Origin: Aequorivita lipolytica
GTDB taxonomy: Bacteria > Bacteroidota > Bacteroidia > Flavobacteriales > Flavobacteriaceae
DNA: 64,000 nucleotides
NCBI RefSeq assembly: GCF_007997135.1
Contig: NZ_VORU01000002.1
Coordinates: forward strand, 310,001 to 374,000
Direction: 5' to 3'
In this document: piece after piece, positions 44,446 to 53,108 of the stretch
Layout of the letters: every line of letters begins with the position of its first letter
Position numbering within the stretch: the first letter of the stretch is position 1
Made by a program: the position numbers and the translations under genes
Notes under the pieces: generated by a model
What the model was told of the DNA's origin: nothing
Databases searched by the model: none
Seen by the model: the letters and a program-made list of their open reading frames with translations, nothing else

Positions 44446-44580
44446 TGGAGAATTTTTTTTATTGTGATTTAGTTAAAAATCATTTGACCAATCTTGAGGA
44501 CTAAAAAGAATAAATCAAAAAGAATTGTTTAACCTTGAAATTTGCATGTTAAATGTATTCATTTAGATAGTTTTAGAACT

Positions 44581-44588
44581 TATTTTTG
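44581..44588 (+). promoter_or_regulatory. -7 element (TATTTTTG) for the SCO gene
   Basis: A TAnnTTTG match 37 bases before the ATG at 44626. It lies after the earlier in-frame ATG at 44542, supporting the later start. Confidence 0.45.
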
Positions 44589-44625
44589 CAGCCAAATATG
44601 TGTCTTCAGTCTAAAATTTAACGCA

Positions 44626-45291
44626 ATGTTTACCTTCTTTAAGAAATATAAATTCTTCGCTGTTGTTTTGATTATTCTTTCAGCAATAATTATTAGCATT
44701 ATCTATCAAATAATGAAGCCTAAAGAGGTGCTGAAGATCTATCAACCGGCAGACGTTTCAACAGAACTTGTTGACAGTACGCTTCATTATGTAAAAAAGT
44801 ACCACACCATTGCGGATTTTAGTCTTATTAATCAAAACGGAAAAACCATCACCCAAAATGATTACAAAGATAAAATCTACGTGGCGGACTTTTTCTTCAC
44901 CACCTGCCAAACCATTTGTCCTATAATGACGGACCATATGGTGAAAATTCAGAATGAGTTGAAAAATGATAATGAGGTTCTTCTGCTTTCGCACACTGTC
45001 ACTCCTGAAATAGACTCTGTTGCACAACTTAAAAAATACGCTTTGGAAAAAGGTGTGGACGATGCCAAATGGAACTTGGTAACTGGAGATAAAAGAGAAA
45101 TTTATGACCTCGCCAGAAAATCATACTTGGCAGCGAAAGATGTACCATTCCAGGTTAACGATCTCGTACATACCGAAAACTTCGTATTGGTAGATAAAAA
45201 GAAGCGTATCCGCGGCTTTTATGACGGCACTGATTCTGAGTCCATTGAAAAATTATTGGCAGATATAAAAATATTGCAACAGGAAGATTAG
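44626..45291 (+). CDS. SCO family protein (copper/thiol chaperone for cytochrome oxidase)
   Basis: About 221 residues from the ATG at 44626; 28 extra codons from 44542 lack a signal-like character and precede the promoter. After an N-terminal membrane anchor (FFAVVLIILSAIIISIIYQI) comes the thioredoxin fold with FFTTCQTICPIM (CxxxC) and LLSHTVTPEIDS, whose His completes the SCO copper site in later DLVHTENF. The protein acts in the periplasm in CuA maturation or as a thiol oxidoreductase. It is followed by the feo genes but with a separate promoter. Confidence 0.92.
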   Translation: MFTFFKKYKFFAVVLIILSAIIISIIYQIMKPKEVLKIYQPADVSTELVDSTLHYVKKYHTIADFSLINQNGKTITQNDYKDKIYVADFFFTTCQTICPIMTDHMVKIQNELKNDNEVLLLSHTVTPEIDSVAQLKKYALEKGVDDAKWNLVTGDKREIYDLARKSYLAAKDVPFQVNDLVHTENFVLVDKKKRIRGFYDGTDSESIEKLLADIKILQQED

Positions 45292-45310
45292 CTTCTAAAA
45301 ACGTGATTAT

Positions 45311-45335
45311 TTTTTAGATTCAAAAAATCTCAAAA
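45311..45335. promoter_or_regulatory. imperfect palindrome upstream of feoA (candidate metal-regulator site)
   Basis: TTTTTAGATT and AATCTCAAAA arms surround CAAAA. The left arm is identical over ten bases to the left arm of the dtxR-region palindrome at 53899-53920. It lies 29 bases before the feoA -7 element. Confidence 0.35.
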
Positions 45336-45363
45336 GGTCTTCTCCCACGTCCTTTTTTTCCTT

Positions 45364-45371
45364 TACTTTTG
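45364..45371 (+). promoter_or_regulatory. -7 element (TACTTTTG) of feoAB
   Basis: A TAnnTTTG match 27 bases before the feoA ATG. No clear TTG at the expected distance. Confidence 0.45.
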
Positions 45372-45398
45372 CCTTGTTTAAAATCAATCTAAATAAAA

Positions 45399-45626
45399 AT
45401 GGCCATTACGATCGCTTCCTTAAAAAAAGGACAAAGAGGCATTATCAAGGAATTTTCGGTAGACGTTGTTCCGTTGAAACTTTTGGAGATGGGCTGTCTG
45501 CCCGGCAATGAGGTTGCATTGGTTCAGTTGGCCCCATTTAACGATCCTTTGTATTTAAACATCAATGGCAGCCATCTCGCTATACGAAGAGAAACGGCTT
45601 GTATGATTGAAATTGAATTGATATAA
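45399..45626 (+). CDS. feoA: ferrous iron transport protein A
   Basis: The 75-residue SH3-like FeoA has the usual start SLKKGQRGIIKEF, the KLLEMGCLPGNEVALV block and the C-terminal HLAIRRETACMIEI. It is a cytoplasmic partner of FeoB. It lies six bases before feoB, in the standard operon order. Confidence 0.95.
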   Translation: MAITIASLKKGQRGIIKEFSVDVVPLKLLEMGCLPGNEVALVQLAPFNDPLYLNINGSHLAIRRETACMIEIELI

Positions 45627-45632
45627 TTAGTA

Positions 45633-47732
45633 ATGGCGAAGCACATAAACGTTGCACTTATTGGAAACCCAAACACCGGAAAAACCTCTGTGTTTAATAG
45701 GTTAACAGGGCTGAACCAAAAAGTAGGAAACTATCCCGGCATTACTGTTGAAAAAAAGCAGGGAACCTGCAAATTCGGCCGCGCCTGCAAAGTTCACATT
45801 CTTGATTTACCGGGTACCTATAGCTTAAATGCCTCTTCGCTAGACGAAAATGTGGTTATTGAATTGCTGCTCAATAAAAACGATAAAGACTTTCCCGATG
45901 TAGCCGTAGTGGTTGCCGATGTAGAAAATCTAAAACGAAATCTGCTGCTTTTCACACAAATAAAAGATTTGGGCATTCCTGCAATTCTTGCCATAAATAT
46001 GTCTGACAGGATGAAACGGAAGGCAATTTCGCTAGATATTCCATTGTTGGAAGAAAAACTGCAGACCAAAATTGCACTTATAAGCTCACGAAAAAACCTT
46101 GGGTTTGATAACTTAAAGGAATTGATTGAAAACTACAATCAACTTTCTACTAAGCCTTGTATGAACGCTTCTAGTATTTCTCCGGAATATTTTGACCGTT
46201 TGCGAAAAGCATTTCCAAATCAAGATTTGTATAAATTGTGGTTGGTGATTACACAGGATGTTAATTTTGGCAAACTGGACCGAAATGAATTGAAAGGTGT
46301 AGCCTCTTTTAAGACGGAATCCGTTAGCAACCTGAAACGGCTGCAGCAAAAAGAAACCATTACACGCTATCAGTTTATAAACGAAACTTTAAAGCAAACC
46401 CTTCACATAGATACTGAAAATGCCAAAGATCTAAGGAGCCGTTTGGATAGAGTTTTGACCCACAAAGTTTGGGGTTATGTTATTTTCTTCGGAATTTTAT
46501 TACTCATTTTCCAAGCTATTTTTGATTGGAGTGCCTACCCGATGGATTTCATAGATAGCACCTTTGCTTCTTTGAGCGAATGGACAAAAAATACAATGCC
46601 AGTTGGCGATTTTACAAATTTGATAGCCGAAGGAATTATTCCAGGTTTGGGTGGAATCGTGATATTTATACCTCAGATCGCTTTTCTTTTTCTTTTCATT
46701 TCCATTTTGGAAGAAACGGGCTATATGAGTCGCGTGGTTTTTTTGATGGACCGCGTGATGCGGCGTTTTGGCCTTAGCGGAAAAAGCGTTGTGCCACTTG
46801 TGGCGGGAACAGCCTGCGCCATTCCTGCTATTATGGCCACTCGTAATATTGAAAACTGGAAGGAAAGATTAATAACTATTTTAGTCACGCCTTTTACTAC
46901 TTGCTCTGCACGCTTACCGGTTTATTTGATAATAATAGCTTTAGTAATTCCAGATACCCGTGTTTTGGGAATCTTCAGTTTGCAGGGGCTTACGCTAATG
47001 TTTATGTATGTTTTAGGCTTTGGAGCCGCAATCATTTCTGCCTATTTGCTGGATAAAGTCTTAAAGATCCGTTCCAAAAGTTTCTTTGTGGTTGAAATGC
47101 CCAACTACAAACTTCCATTACCTAAAAACGTTATTATTACAGTGATTGAAAAAACCAAAGCTTTTGTTTTTGGAGCAGGAAAAATCATTCTTGCCATTTC
47201 AATTATTCTTTGGGTATTAGCTTCTTACGGCCCTGGAAATTTCAACAATGCAGAAGAAATTATACAAGCGCAATACGCTTCGCAAAATCTTTCAGAAGAA
47301 GAAATTGAGATGCACATAGATTCCTATAAGTTGGAACATTCATACATTGGTCACATTGGCCATGCGATAGAACCTGCGGTAAGACCGTTGGGTTACGACT
47401 GGAAAATAGGGATTGCGCTAGTGAGCTCCTTTGCAGCGCGTGAAGTTTTTGTAGGAACCCTCGCTACCATTTACAGCGTTGGCAGTGACGATGAGCAGAC
47501 TATTAAAAACAGAATGGCGGCTGAGGTTAATCCCGTTTTGGGCGGACCGTTGTTTAATTTTGCCAGCGGGGTTTCACTATTGTTGTTTTATGCTTTCGCA
47601 ATGCAATGCATGAGTACGCTCGCCATTGTAAAGCGCGAAACCAATAGCTGGAAATGGCCAATGTGGCAATTATTCGTAATGACTGCTATAGCCTATGTTG
47701 TGGCCTTGGCAGCGTATCAATTTTTGAAGTAG
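45633..47732 (+). CDS. feoB: ferrous iron transporter FeoB
   Basis: The 699-residue Fe(II) transporter has an N-terminal G-protein domain with G1 GNPNTGKTS at 11-19, G2/G3 in NYPGITVEKKQG and DLPGTYSL, and G4 NMSD. After a helical spacer, the membrane part carries the two Gate motifs (VVPLVAGTACAIPAIMATR and the PFTTCSARLPVYLIII region, each with its cysteine) and about eight helices. The order feoA-feoB followed by small FeoB-associated proteins is typical. It is likely controlled by iron; a candidate site is noted at 45311-45335. Confidence 0.97.
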   Translation: MAKHINVALIGNPNTGKTSVFNRLTGLNQKVGNYPGITVEKKQGTCKFGRACKVHILDLPGTYSLNASSLDENVVIELLLNKNDKDFPDVAVVVADVENLKRNLLLFTQIKDLGIPAILAINMSDRMKRKAISLDIPLLEEKLQTKIALISSRKNLGFDNLKELIENYNQLSTKPCMNASSISPEYFDRLRKAFPNQDLYKLWLVITQDVNFGKLDRNELKGVASFKTESVSNLKRLQQKETITRYQFINETLKQTLHIDTENAKDLRSRLDRVLTHKVWGYVIFFGILLLIFQAIFDWSAYPMDFIDSTFASLSEWTKNTMPVGDFTNLIAEGIIPGLGGIVIFIPQIAFLFLFISILEETGYMSRVVFLMDRVMRRFGLSGKSVVPLVAGTACAIPAIMATRNIENWKERLITILVTPFTTCSARLPVYLIIIALVIPDTRVLGIFSLQGLTLMFMYVLGFGAAIISAYLLDKVLKIRSKSFFVVEMPNYKLPLPKNVIITVIEKTKAFVFGAGKIILAISIILWVLASYGPGNFNNAEEIIQAQYASQNLSEEEIEMHIDSYKLEHSYIGHIGHAIEPAVRPLGYDWKIGIALVSSFAAREVFVGTLATIYSVGSDDEQTIKNRMAAEVNPVLGGPLFNFASGVSLLLFYAFAMQCMSTLAIVKRETNSWKWPMWQLFVMTAIAYVVALAAYQFLK

Positions 47733-47761
47733 AATAAATGTAGAATAAACATCTTTTTGTT

Positions 47762-47905
47762 ATGCAAACAATATTAGTCTTGATAACCTTCGCATTCGCA
47801 GTATTCTTTATGATCACGAAGTTTGTTTGGAATCCTTTTAAAACGAGTAAAACATCAAATAAGCCTGGTGACCATTCAGACTGCGGCAATTGTAGTTTGC
47901 ATTAA
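47762..47905 (+). CDS. FeoB-associated Cys-rich membrane protein, copy 1
   Basis: This 47-residue protein has one membrane helix (TILVLITFAFAVFFMITKFV) then WNPFKTSK and a C-terminal CGNC. Small proteins of this plan often follow feoB and may have a FeoC-like role or assist Fe(II) transfer. The N-terminal ten residues (MQTILVLITF) are identical to those of the next small gene, so the two are tandem paralogues. It starts 29 bases after the feoB stop. Confidence 0.75.
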   Translation: MQTILVLITFAFAVFFMITKFVWNPFKTSKTSNKPGDHSDCGNCSLH

Positions 47906-47960
47906 TTATTTTGAAGAACAAATCATCGGCTCGTGCTCGCTTTTTAGGGATTTTCTTCGC

Positions 47961-47991
47961 TTGCGTTTTGAGCAGTATTTAAGTATCTTTG
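47961..47991 (+). promoter_or_regulatory. promoter for the second small FeoB-associated gene
   Basis: TTG (47961-47963), a 20-base spacer and TATCTTTG (47984-47991). The -7 element ends four bases before the ATG, predicting a leaderless message. Confidence 0.6.
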
Positions 47992-47995
47992 CGCT

Positions 47996-48154
47996 ATGCA
48001 AACAATATTGGTTTTAATAACGTTTTCTATAGCTGCAGGCTTTTTGCTAAAAAAGTTTGTGTGGAATCCTATTTTTGAAGCACGTCAAAATTCAAGTGGC
48101 ACGCTAGATGGAGGGAAAACCAAATGTGGCAAGAAAGATTGCGGCTGCCACTAG
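47996..48154 (+). CDS. FeoB-associated Cys-rich membrane protein, copy 2
   Basis: The 52-residue paralogue of 47762-47905 has the same MQTILVLITF start, one membrane helix, the shared KFVWNP motif at its cytoplasmic edge, and a C-terminal cysteine cluster KCGKKDCGCH. It has its own promoter, whereas copy 1 appears to be read from feoAB, so the two copies may be expressed separately. The stop codon is one base from that of the convergent gene at 48156. Confidence 0.75.
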   Translation: MQTILVLITFSIAAGFLLKKFVWNPIFEARQNSSGTLDGGKTKCGKKDCGCH

Positions 48155-48155
48155 T

Positions 48156-48575
48156 CTAATTAATGTTTTTCTCTTCACAAATCAACAATACGTAATTTAC
48201 ATCTTTTCCAGAATTTGTTGAAGTTGGATAAGGTTTCAAAGCCAATCCATTGATAGCAAATTTAGCTGAACTATATAAATTAGTATTTTTTTCCTCGCCA
48301 GGCTTTACTTCACCAAAAGTTAATAGTTTTTGTTCAGTTGTTCCGTTTGTGGTTACTTCAGCTTTTACAATGGCACGGCCTGCCCAAATACATGTTACGC
48401 CCTCTGGGCAACGGGAATCTTCCACCACTTCCAAAAATTTTATGGAAATACCTTTCAAAACTACAGTTTCACCTTTTGGAACTTTCACGGCAATTTTAGG
48501 AGCCTCAGCGGAATCTTCCTGCCCAAAGGCAAAAGTTGAAAAAAGAATTATTATTGCTAAAAGTGAATTTTTCAT
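48156..48575 (-). CDS. hypothetical secreted protein with a CPEGVTCIWAG motif
   Basis: The 139-residue protein has a clean signal peptide (LLAIIILFSTFAFGQ). The mature part is strand-rich with DSRCPEGVTCIWAGRA near 55-70, a motif seen in a group of small bacterial secreted proteins of unknown role, whose cysteines probably form a disulphide. A third cysteine occurs near the C-terminus (VLLICEEKN). Nothing in the sequence reveals a function. It is flanked by iron and Zn/Mn transport genes, which may be coincidence. Confidence 0.65.
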   Translation of the reverse strand: MKNSLLAIIILFSTFAFGQEDSAEAPKIAVKVPKGETVVLKGISIKFLEVVEDSRCPEGVTCIWAGRAIVKAEVTTNGTTEQKLLTFGEVKPGEEKNTNLYSSAKFAINGLALKPYPTSTNSGKDVNYVLLICEEKNIN

Positions 48576-48668
48576 AATGTAAGTTTTTTTTCAATTTTAA
48601 AGATACTATAAAAAATAGTGCCATAAAATTGGTAATTCAAAATCTAATAAATTTCAAAACAATCTATC

Positions 48669-49829
48669 TTATCCTCGGAAAAGGAAAAAATCCTCTTTCA
48701 TCGGCTCAATCTTTTCATCTTTATTGTTGATGATATAATCTAGCGATTTCTCGGTAAAAGTTAATCCTTTGGTAGTTAGAGAAACCACATCATTTTTTAT
48801 TTTTACAAGGTTGTTCTTTTCAGCTAAATCCAATACAGTTCTGGCCCGAACTTCACGCCAATTAATATGCTCCTGCAGGTGGTTTATGTGTCTTTCCCTT
48901 TCTTCTTCATGACGGTTTAAATGAAGCAGAAAAGTGATTAGGGAAACTTCTATTTTCTGTTGCTTTTGACGATATAATACGGATATGAGTCCTTTTTTGG
49001 GAGCGAATAAATACACAATTAGAAAAATCACTCCCAGTGTTGTTGCAATAGATCCAGAGATAGAAGCATCCAAAAAATTTGCAAGCCAATATCCTGCAAT
49101 GGCAGAAACAACACTAAATAATAAAGAAAGAGCAATCATTTTTTTGAGATCTTCAGTGAGCAGATAAGCAGTCGCGGCGGGCGCAATCATTAAAGCTACA
49201 ACGAGTATTGCTCCCACGGCATCAAAAGCGCCAACGACAGTTATGGAAGAAATTGACATTAATCCATAGTGCATAATTACAGGCGAAATACCAATTGCCG
49301 AGGAAAGGCCCGCATCAAAAGTGCTAACTTTTAATTCTTTGAAAAATAGTAATAATAGGCTGATAGTAATCAATAAAATGCTCCCCATTACCCAAAGGGA
49401 TTTTGGTCCCCAATCTGCACCTCCAACCATCAATCTATCAAAAGGGGCGAACGCGAGCTCTCCGAGAAGAACAGCATCAACGTCCAAATGCACATCGTTT
49501 GCATTTTTGGCAATAAGTATAACGCCTATGCTGAACAAAACTGGAAAAACCAATCCTATTGCTGTGTCTTCCTTTACTAGTCCTGTTTTTTGGATAAACT
49601 CTACCAAAACGACAGTGATAACACCCGTTAAGGCAGCCAAAAGAATAAGTAGTGGAGAGTTTAAATCTTGTGTTACAAAAAACCCGATTACAATACCTGG
49701 CAAAATTGCGTGACTAATAGCATCGCTTATTAAAGCCATTTTGCGGAGCACCAAAAACACACCCGGAATGGCGCAGGCCATGGCCACAATGGCTGCAATT
49801 AGCTGTATTTCAATTTGTGGACTACTCAT
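48669..49829 (-). CDS. metal ABC transporter permease (ABC-3 family) with C-terminal extension
   Basis: The 386-residue protein has eight or nine membrane helices with the ABC-3 blocks LISDAISHAILPGIVIGF and GAFDAVGAILVVALMIAPAA. After the last helix (about residue 280) there is a cytosolic extension of about 100 residues with a helical, winged-helix-like pattern (HLNRHEEERERHINHLQEHI, ARTVLDLAEKNNLVKIKNDV, SLTTKGLTFTEKSLDYI). The start overlaps the end of the other permease by eight bases. Substrate (Zn, Mn or Fe) is not decided by sequence. Confidence 0.9.
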   Translation of the reverse strand: MSSPQIEIQLIAAIVAMACAIPGVFLVLRKMALISDAISHAILPGIVIGFFVTQDLNSPLLILLAALTGVITVVLVEFIQKTGLVKEDTAIGLVFPVLFSIGVILIAKNANDVHLDVDAVLLGELAFAPFDRLMVGGADWGPKSLWVMGSILLITISLLLLFFKELKVSTFDAGLSSAIGISPVIMHYGLMSISSITVVGAFDAVGAILVVALMIAPAATAYLLTEDLKKMIALSLLFSVVSAIAGYWLANFLDASISGSIATTLGVIFLIVYLFAPKKGLISVLYRQKQQKIEVSLITFLLHLNRHEEERERHINHLQEHINWREVRARTVLDLAEKNNLVKIKNDVVSLTTKGLTFTEKSLDYIINNKDEKIEPMKEDFFLFRG

Positions 49830-50946
49830 TAACGGTTTTTTGATTATACATTTCCTGTGCTTGTTTAAATCCTTTTGGCGTCATTGCCCATTGCTGTCCG
49901 TGAATCGCTATCCAACCTTCATTCTCTAATTTTTTTAATGAACTCTTCGTAAATCCATGAAAGTTATTCAAAATACGAATAGCGTGTGGATGCGAAATAT
50001 TTTCATGGTCTTGCGCAATTCCATACATAAACTGAAGGGTTTTCATCAGTTTCAGATCTGTTCGGTTTTTACGAAACCGTATTTCACGAAACAGAAGTCC
50101 TCTTTTAGGAGAAAATATAAAGGAAAATAATACGAAGACTCCCGCAACTAATACAATTACGGGTCCGGTAGAAAGATTGTTTTGGCTGGCACTTATAGCG
50201 GTGCCAAATACCCCTGAAAAAGCTCCAAATACCGCTGCCAGCAGTACCATTGTGCCTAAATTGTTGGTCCATTGCCGAGCTGCCGCTGCTGGCGCGAGCA
50301 GAATAGCGCTCATTAAAACAACACCTACGGTTTGCAATCCAAGCACGATGGCTAAAACAATTAAAAATGTAATAAGCACATCAATAAATTTTGTGTTGAA
50401 ACCCAGTGTTTTTGTGTAGTCTGCATCAAAAAGGAGTATTTTGAATTCTTTCCAGAAAAGCAGCATTACAAAAAGTGAAATACCTGTCACGATAACCATC
50501 AACTTAACATCGCTTTCCACAAGTGTTGCGGCTTGGCCAAAAAGATATTTGTCCAATCCGGCTTGGTTAGCATTGGGTAGTTTTTGAATGAAAGTAAGCA
50601 GCAACATCCCAAAGCCGAAGAATATAGAAAGTATTAATCCCAGTGCGGTATCGCTTTTAAGATGTGTTTTTGAGGTAATTCCCCTTATCCAAAATGTGCC
50701 AACCAGACCACTAACCAAAGCTCCCAACAATAAAATTACAGAATCCTTCGCGCCAGTAATCAAAAAAGCTAAGGCAATACCCGGTAGTGCAGCGTGTGAA
50801 ATTGCATCACCCAGCAAACTTTGTTTTCGAAGTACGGCAAAGCTGCCCAACATACCGCAAATAGCACCAAGAACCGCCGTTCCCAAAGTTATGGTGCGCA
50901 GAGTATAGTCTGACCAGAGTAAGTTGAAATATTCATTTATTGACAT
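49822..50946 (-). CDS. metal ABC transporter permease (ABC-3 family) with C-terminal extension
   Basis: The 374-residue paralogue of the following gene has the blocks LLGDAISHAALPGIALAFL and GLQTVGVVLMSAILLAPAAA. The cytosolic tail of about 85 residues (LMKTLQFMYGIAQDHENISH, LKKLENEGWIAIHGQQW, MTPKGFKQAQEMY) is winged-helix-like. The two permeases would form a heterodimer with the ATPase encoded at 51444-52184. The promoter-proximal part of the operon is separated from this gene by an inverted-repeat cassette at 50951-51446. Confidence 0.9.
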   Translation of the reverse strand: MSINEYFNLLWSDYTLRTITLGTAVLGAICGMLGSFAVLRKQSLLGDAISHAALPGIALAFLITGAKDSVILLLGALVSGLVGTFWIRGITSKTHLKSDTALGLILSIFFGFGMLLLTFIQKLPNANQAGLDKYLFGQAATLVESDVKLMVIVTGISLFVMLLFWKEFKILLFDADYTKTLGFNTKFIDVLITFLIVLAIVLGLQTVGVVLMSAILLAPAAAARQWTNNLGTMVLLAAVFGAFSGVFGTAISASQNNLSTGPVIVLVAGVFVLFSFIFSPKRGLLFREIRFRKNRTDLKLMKTLQFMYGIAQDHENISHPHAIRILNNFHGFTKSSLKKLENEGWIAIHGQQWAMTPKGFKQAQEMYNQKTVNE

Positions 50947-50950
50947 ATTG

Positions 50951-51446
50951 TAGTCGGTAGTTTTTAGTCGTTAGACGGTGGGTCGCGGTAATTTATGATT
51001 TGGGTTTATTGAGATATTTTTTGGAGTGAAACTGTCATTTTTGCTAATTCAACAAGCTTTACGCGTGCATCTTTGTCATCTTCTTCTGTAATAAAACCTT
51101 GCCTTTTTGCGATTGTTGAGCATACCACACATTCTTTAGAAGAATTCCAAGCCATTTGCAGGTATCGGTTAAATTGCGCATCGGTATCAACCGCACCCTC
51201 TGCAATATTTAAAGGAATAGACACTGAAGCTCTTTTGTATTGTGATGTTAAACCATATAGCTCCTCTTTTGGAAACTTTTTTTGTTATAGAATAAACATC
51301 ATCAACAAAATCCAACGATTTTTGATACACTGACAATTCTTCAAACTTAAATTTTGGGTTTTCCATGGTTGCTTCAATTTTAGTATTAATTTTCTAGCTT
51401 ATCTAAATGCCTCTCTACGGACCACCAACTAAAGACTACCAAACTA
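50951..51446. mobile_element. inverted-repeat-bounded cassette in the metal ABC operon
   Basis: Imperfect inverted repeats (left GGTAGTTTTTAGTCG then GACGGTGGGTC; right GGACCACCAAC then TAAAGACTACC) lie at each end. They abut the permease start on one side and the ATPase stop on the other. The only gene inside is a frameshifted four-helix-bundle ORF. No transposase is encoded, so this is a non-autonomous unit if it is mobile at all. Confidence 0.55.
51006..51366 (-). pseudogene. four-helix-bundle (S23/Avd-like) protein, frameshifted
   Basis: The ATG at 51366 begins NPKFKFEELSVYQKSLDFVD, the usual start of this family, but runs out of frame at a seven-A run (51277-51283 as T on the plus strand). 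The rest of the protein (ELYGLTSQYKRASVSIPLNI, AEGAVDTDAQFNRYLQMAW) continues in the next frame to a stop at 51006. Removing one A restores a protein of about 119 residues, the family length. Relatives include the proteins encoded in 23S rRNA intervening sequences and the Avd factors of diversity-generating retroelements. Probably a pseudogene; sequencing error in the homopolymer is possible. Confidence 0.8.
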
Positions 51447-52184
51447 TTTATTAATTGCAACCTTATAATTTATTCCGTACGTTTTGGTTAAATTATCATC
51501 ATTAAAAATTTCTTTTACGGGTCCTGTGGCTATTTTTTTCACATTTAAAAAAGTAACCCAATCAAAGTATTCCGGCACGGTCTGTAAATCGTGATGCACC
51601 ACTACTACAGTTTTACCAGCTTTTCTCAATTCTTTTAAAATATTTATGATTGCAATCTCTGTTGTAGCGTCAACACCTTGAAAAGGCTCGTCCATCAAAT
51701 AGATAGCTGCATCCTGTGCCAAGGCTCTTGCCAAAAATACTCGTTGCTGCTGCCCACCGCTCAATTGGCTTATTTGCCGATTTTTAAAAGCGAGCATTCC
51801 CACTTTTTCCATAGATTCCAAAGCAATCTTTTTTTCCTTTTGGCCGGGGCGTTTTATCCAGCCTAAGCTTCCGTAGGTACCCATCATAACCACATCTAGT
51901 GCGGTAGTTGGAAAATCCCAATCTACGCTTCCTTTCTGTGGGACGTATGCAACCATTTTTCGCTGTTTGGAATATGGTTTTCCATAAATTGAAACACTGC
52001 CCGCAATGGGTTTTATGATGCCTAAAATTGTTTTAATAAGCGTAGATTTACCAGCGCCGTTTGGTCCCACTATTGCCATCAAGACACCTTCCGGCACAGA
52101 TAGGTCAATGTCCCAAAGAACAGGCTTATAATTATAAGCTACGGTAAGATCGTCTATTTGTACAGCCAGTTTTTGATTGTCCAT
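51444..52184 (-). CDS. metal ABC transporter ATP-binding protein
   Basis: The 246-residue ABC ATPase has Walker [10 protein letters not shown] near 40-48, a Q-loop in [20 protein letters not shown] (typical of Zn/Mn importers), signature [17 protein letters not shown], Walker [14 protein letters not shown] and the H-loop VVVHHDL. It energises the two ABC-3 permeases encoded downstream, past the inverted-repeat cassette, and works with the binding lipoprotein 18 bp upstream. Substrate is probably Zn or Mn. Confidence 0.95.
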   Translation of the reverse strand: MDNQKLAVQIDDLTVAYNYKPVLWDIDLSVPEGVLMAIVGPNGAGKSTLIKTILGIIKPIAGSVSIYGKPYSKQRKMVAYVPQKGSVDWDFPTTALDVVMMGTYGSLGWIKRPGQKEKKIALESMEKVGMLAFKNRQISQLSGGQQQRVFLARALAQDAAIYLMDEPFQGVDATTEIAIINILKELRKAGKTVVVVHHDLQTVPEYFDWVTFLNVKKIATGPVKEIFNDDNLTKTYGINYKVAINK

Positions 52185-52202
52185 TTGTTATTGTTTAAAG
52201 CC

Positions 52203-53108
52203 TTACTTAAGGGCATTTACAATAGTATTCATGTTATATTTAAACATTCCGATGTAAGTTCCTTCTTCAGTTCCTGGATTCCCTAGTGCGTCACTATAAA
52301 GGGAACCGCCAATCTCAACATTATGGTTCTTTGAAAGTACCGATTCTTGCAGCGCCTCAATAGTTCGCCTAGGTACAGAGCTTTCTACAAAAATGGCTTT
52401 AATGTTATTCTGTATTATGAATTCTGAAAGATTCTGAACGTCTTTTACGCCAGCTTCGGTTGCGGTAGAAATACCCTGTAGCCCCACAACGTTGAATCCG
52501 TAAGCTTTTCCGAAATAATTAAATGCATCATGGGCAGTAACCAAAATACGCTTTTCTTCCGGTAAGGTAGCTATAGTTGCTTTGATTTCACTTTCAAGGG
52601 AATCCAATTTTTCTTGATATTTTTTATTGTTTTCTGAATAGCTTTCTGCGTTCTTTGCATCTGCTTTTGAAAGCTCATCGGTAACAATTTGAGCAAACTG
52701 TTTAAAAAACTGAATGTTGAACCAAACGTGCGGATCGTAGTTTGATGCGAAATATTCCGAAGGTATCAACTCATCCTTGGGCAATCTATCGCCTAAAGAA
52801 ACGGTGTTTTTTTTACCCTCCATTTTCTCAAAAATATCCACGAGCTTTCCTTCCAAATGGAGCCCTCCGTAAAAAATTATATCGGCCTCATAAAGTTTTG
52901 AAACGTCTCCTTCACTTGCTTTGTAGAGATGTGGGTCTACGCCGGCACCCATAAGGCCCTGTAAGGAAACGTGATCTCCACCAATTTCAGAAACTAAGTC
53001 TGTTATCATAGTTGTTGTAGTGACAACCTTAATTTTTCCATTATCTTCAGTGGCATTTTTACAGCTTAAAAACAGCATTACAAGACTTAAGATTATTAAT
53101 TTTTTCAT
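52203..53108 (-). CDS. metal ABC transporter substrate-binding lipoprotein (Zn/Mn type, ZnuA/TroA-like)
   Basis: The 301-residue cluster A-I binding protein has signal LIILSLVMLFLSC with lipobox Cys. The metal ligands are expected in GVDPHLYKASEGD (His), YDPHVWFNIQFFKQ (His), TAHDAFNYFGKAYGF (His) and SLYSDALG (Asp/Glu side). There is no long His-rich loop of the kind common in zinc-specific ZnuA, which leans slightly toward Mn or Fe, though the evidence is weak. It is the first gene of the operon. A half-match to the candidate DtxR site lies just upstream (53113-53128). Confidence 0.9.
   Translation of the reverse strand: MKKLIILSLVMLFLSCKNATEDNGKIKVVTTTTMITDLVSEIGGDHVSLQGLMGAGVDPHLYKASEGDVSKLYEADIIFYGGLHLEGKLVDIFEKMEGKKNTVSLGDRLPKDELIPSEYFASNYDPHVWFNIQFFKQFAQIVTDELSKADAKNAESYSENNKKYQEKLDSLESEIKATIATLPEEKRILVTAHDAFNYFGKAYGFNVVGLQGISTATEAGVKDVQNLSEFIIQNNIKAIFVESSVPRRTIEALQESVLSKNHNVEIGGSLYSDALGNPGTEEGTYIGMFKYNMNTIVNALK

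Noticed and set aside
44542-44625. 28-codon extension of the SCO gene
   Set aside because: The -7 element at 44581-44588 falls within it, and the true membrane anchor starts just after the ATG at 44626.
51277-51283. Programmed frameshift at the A7 run in the four-helix-bundle gene
   Set aside because: A -1 shift leads quickly to a stop; only deletion of one A (or a +1 shift) restores the family sequence, and no stimulatory signal is visible, so a mutation or sequencing error is more likely.
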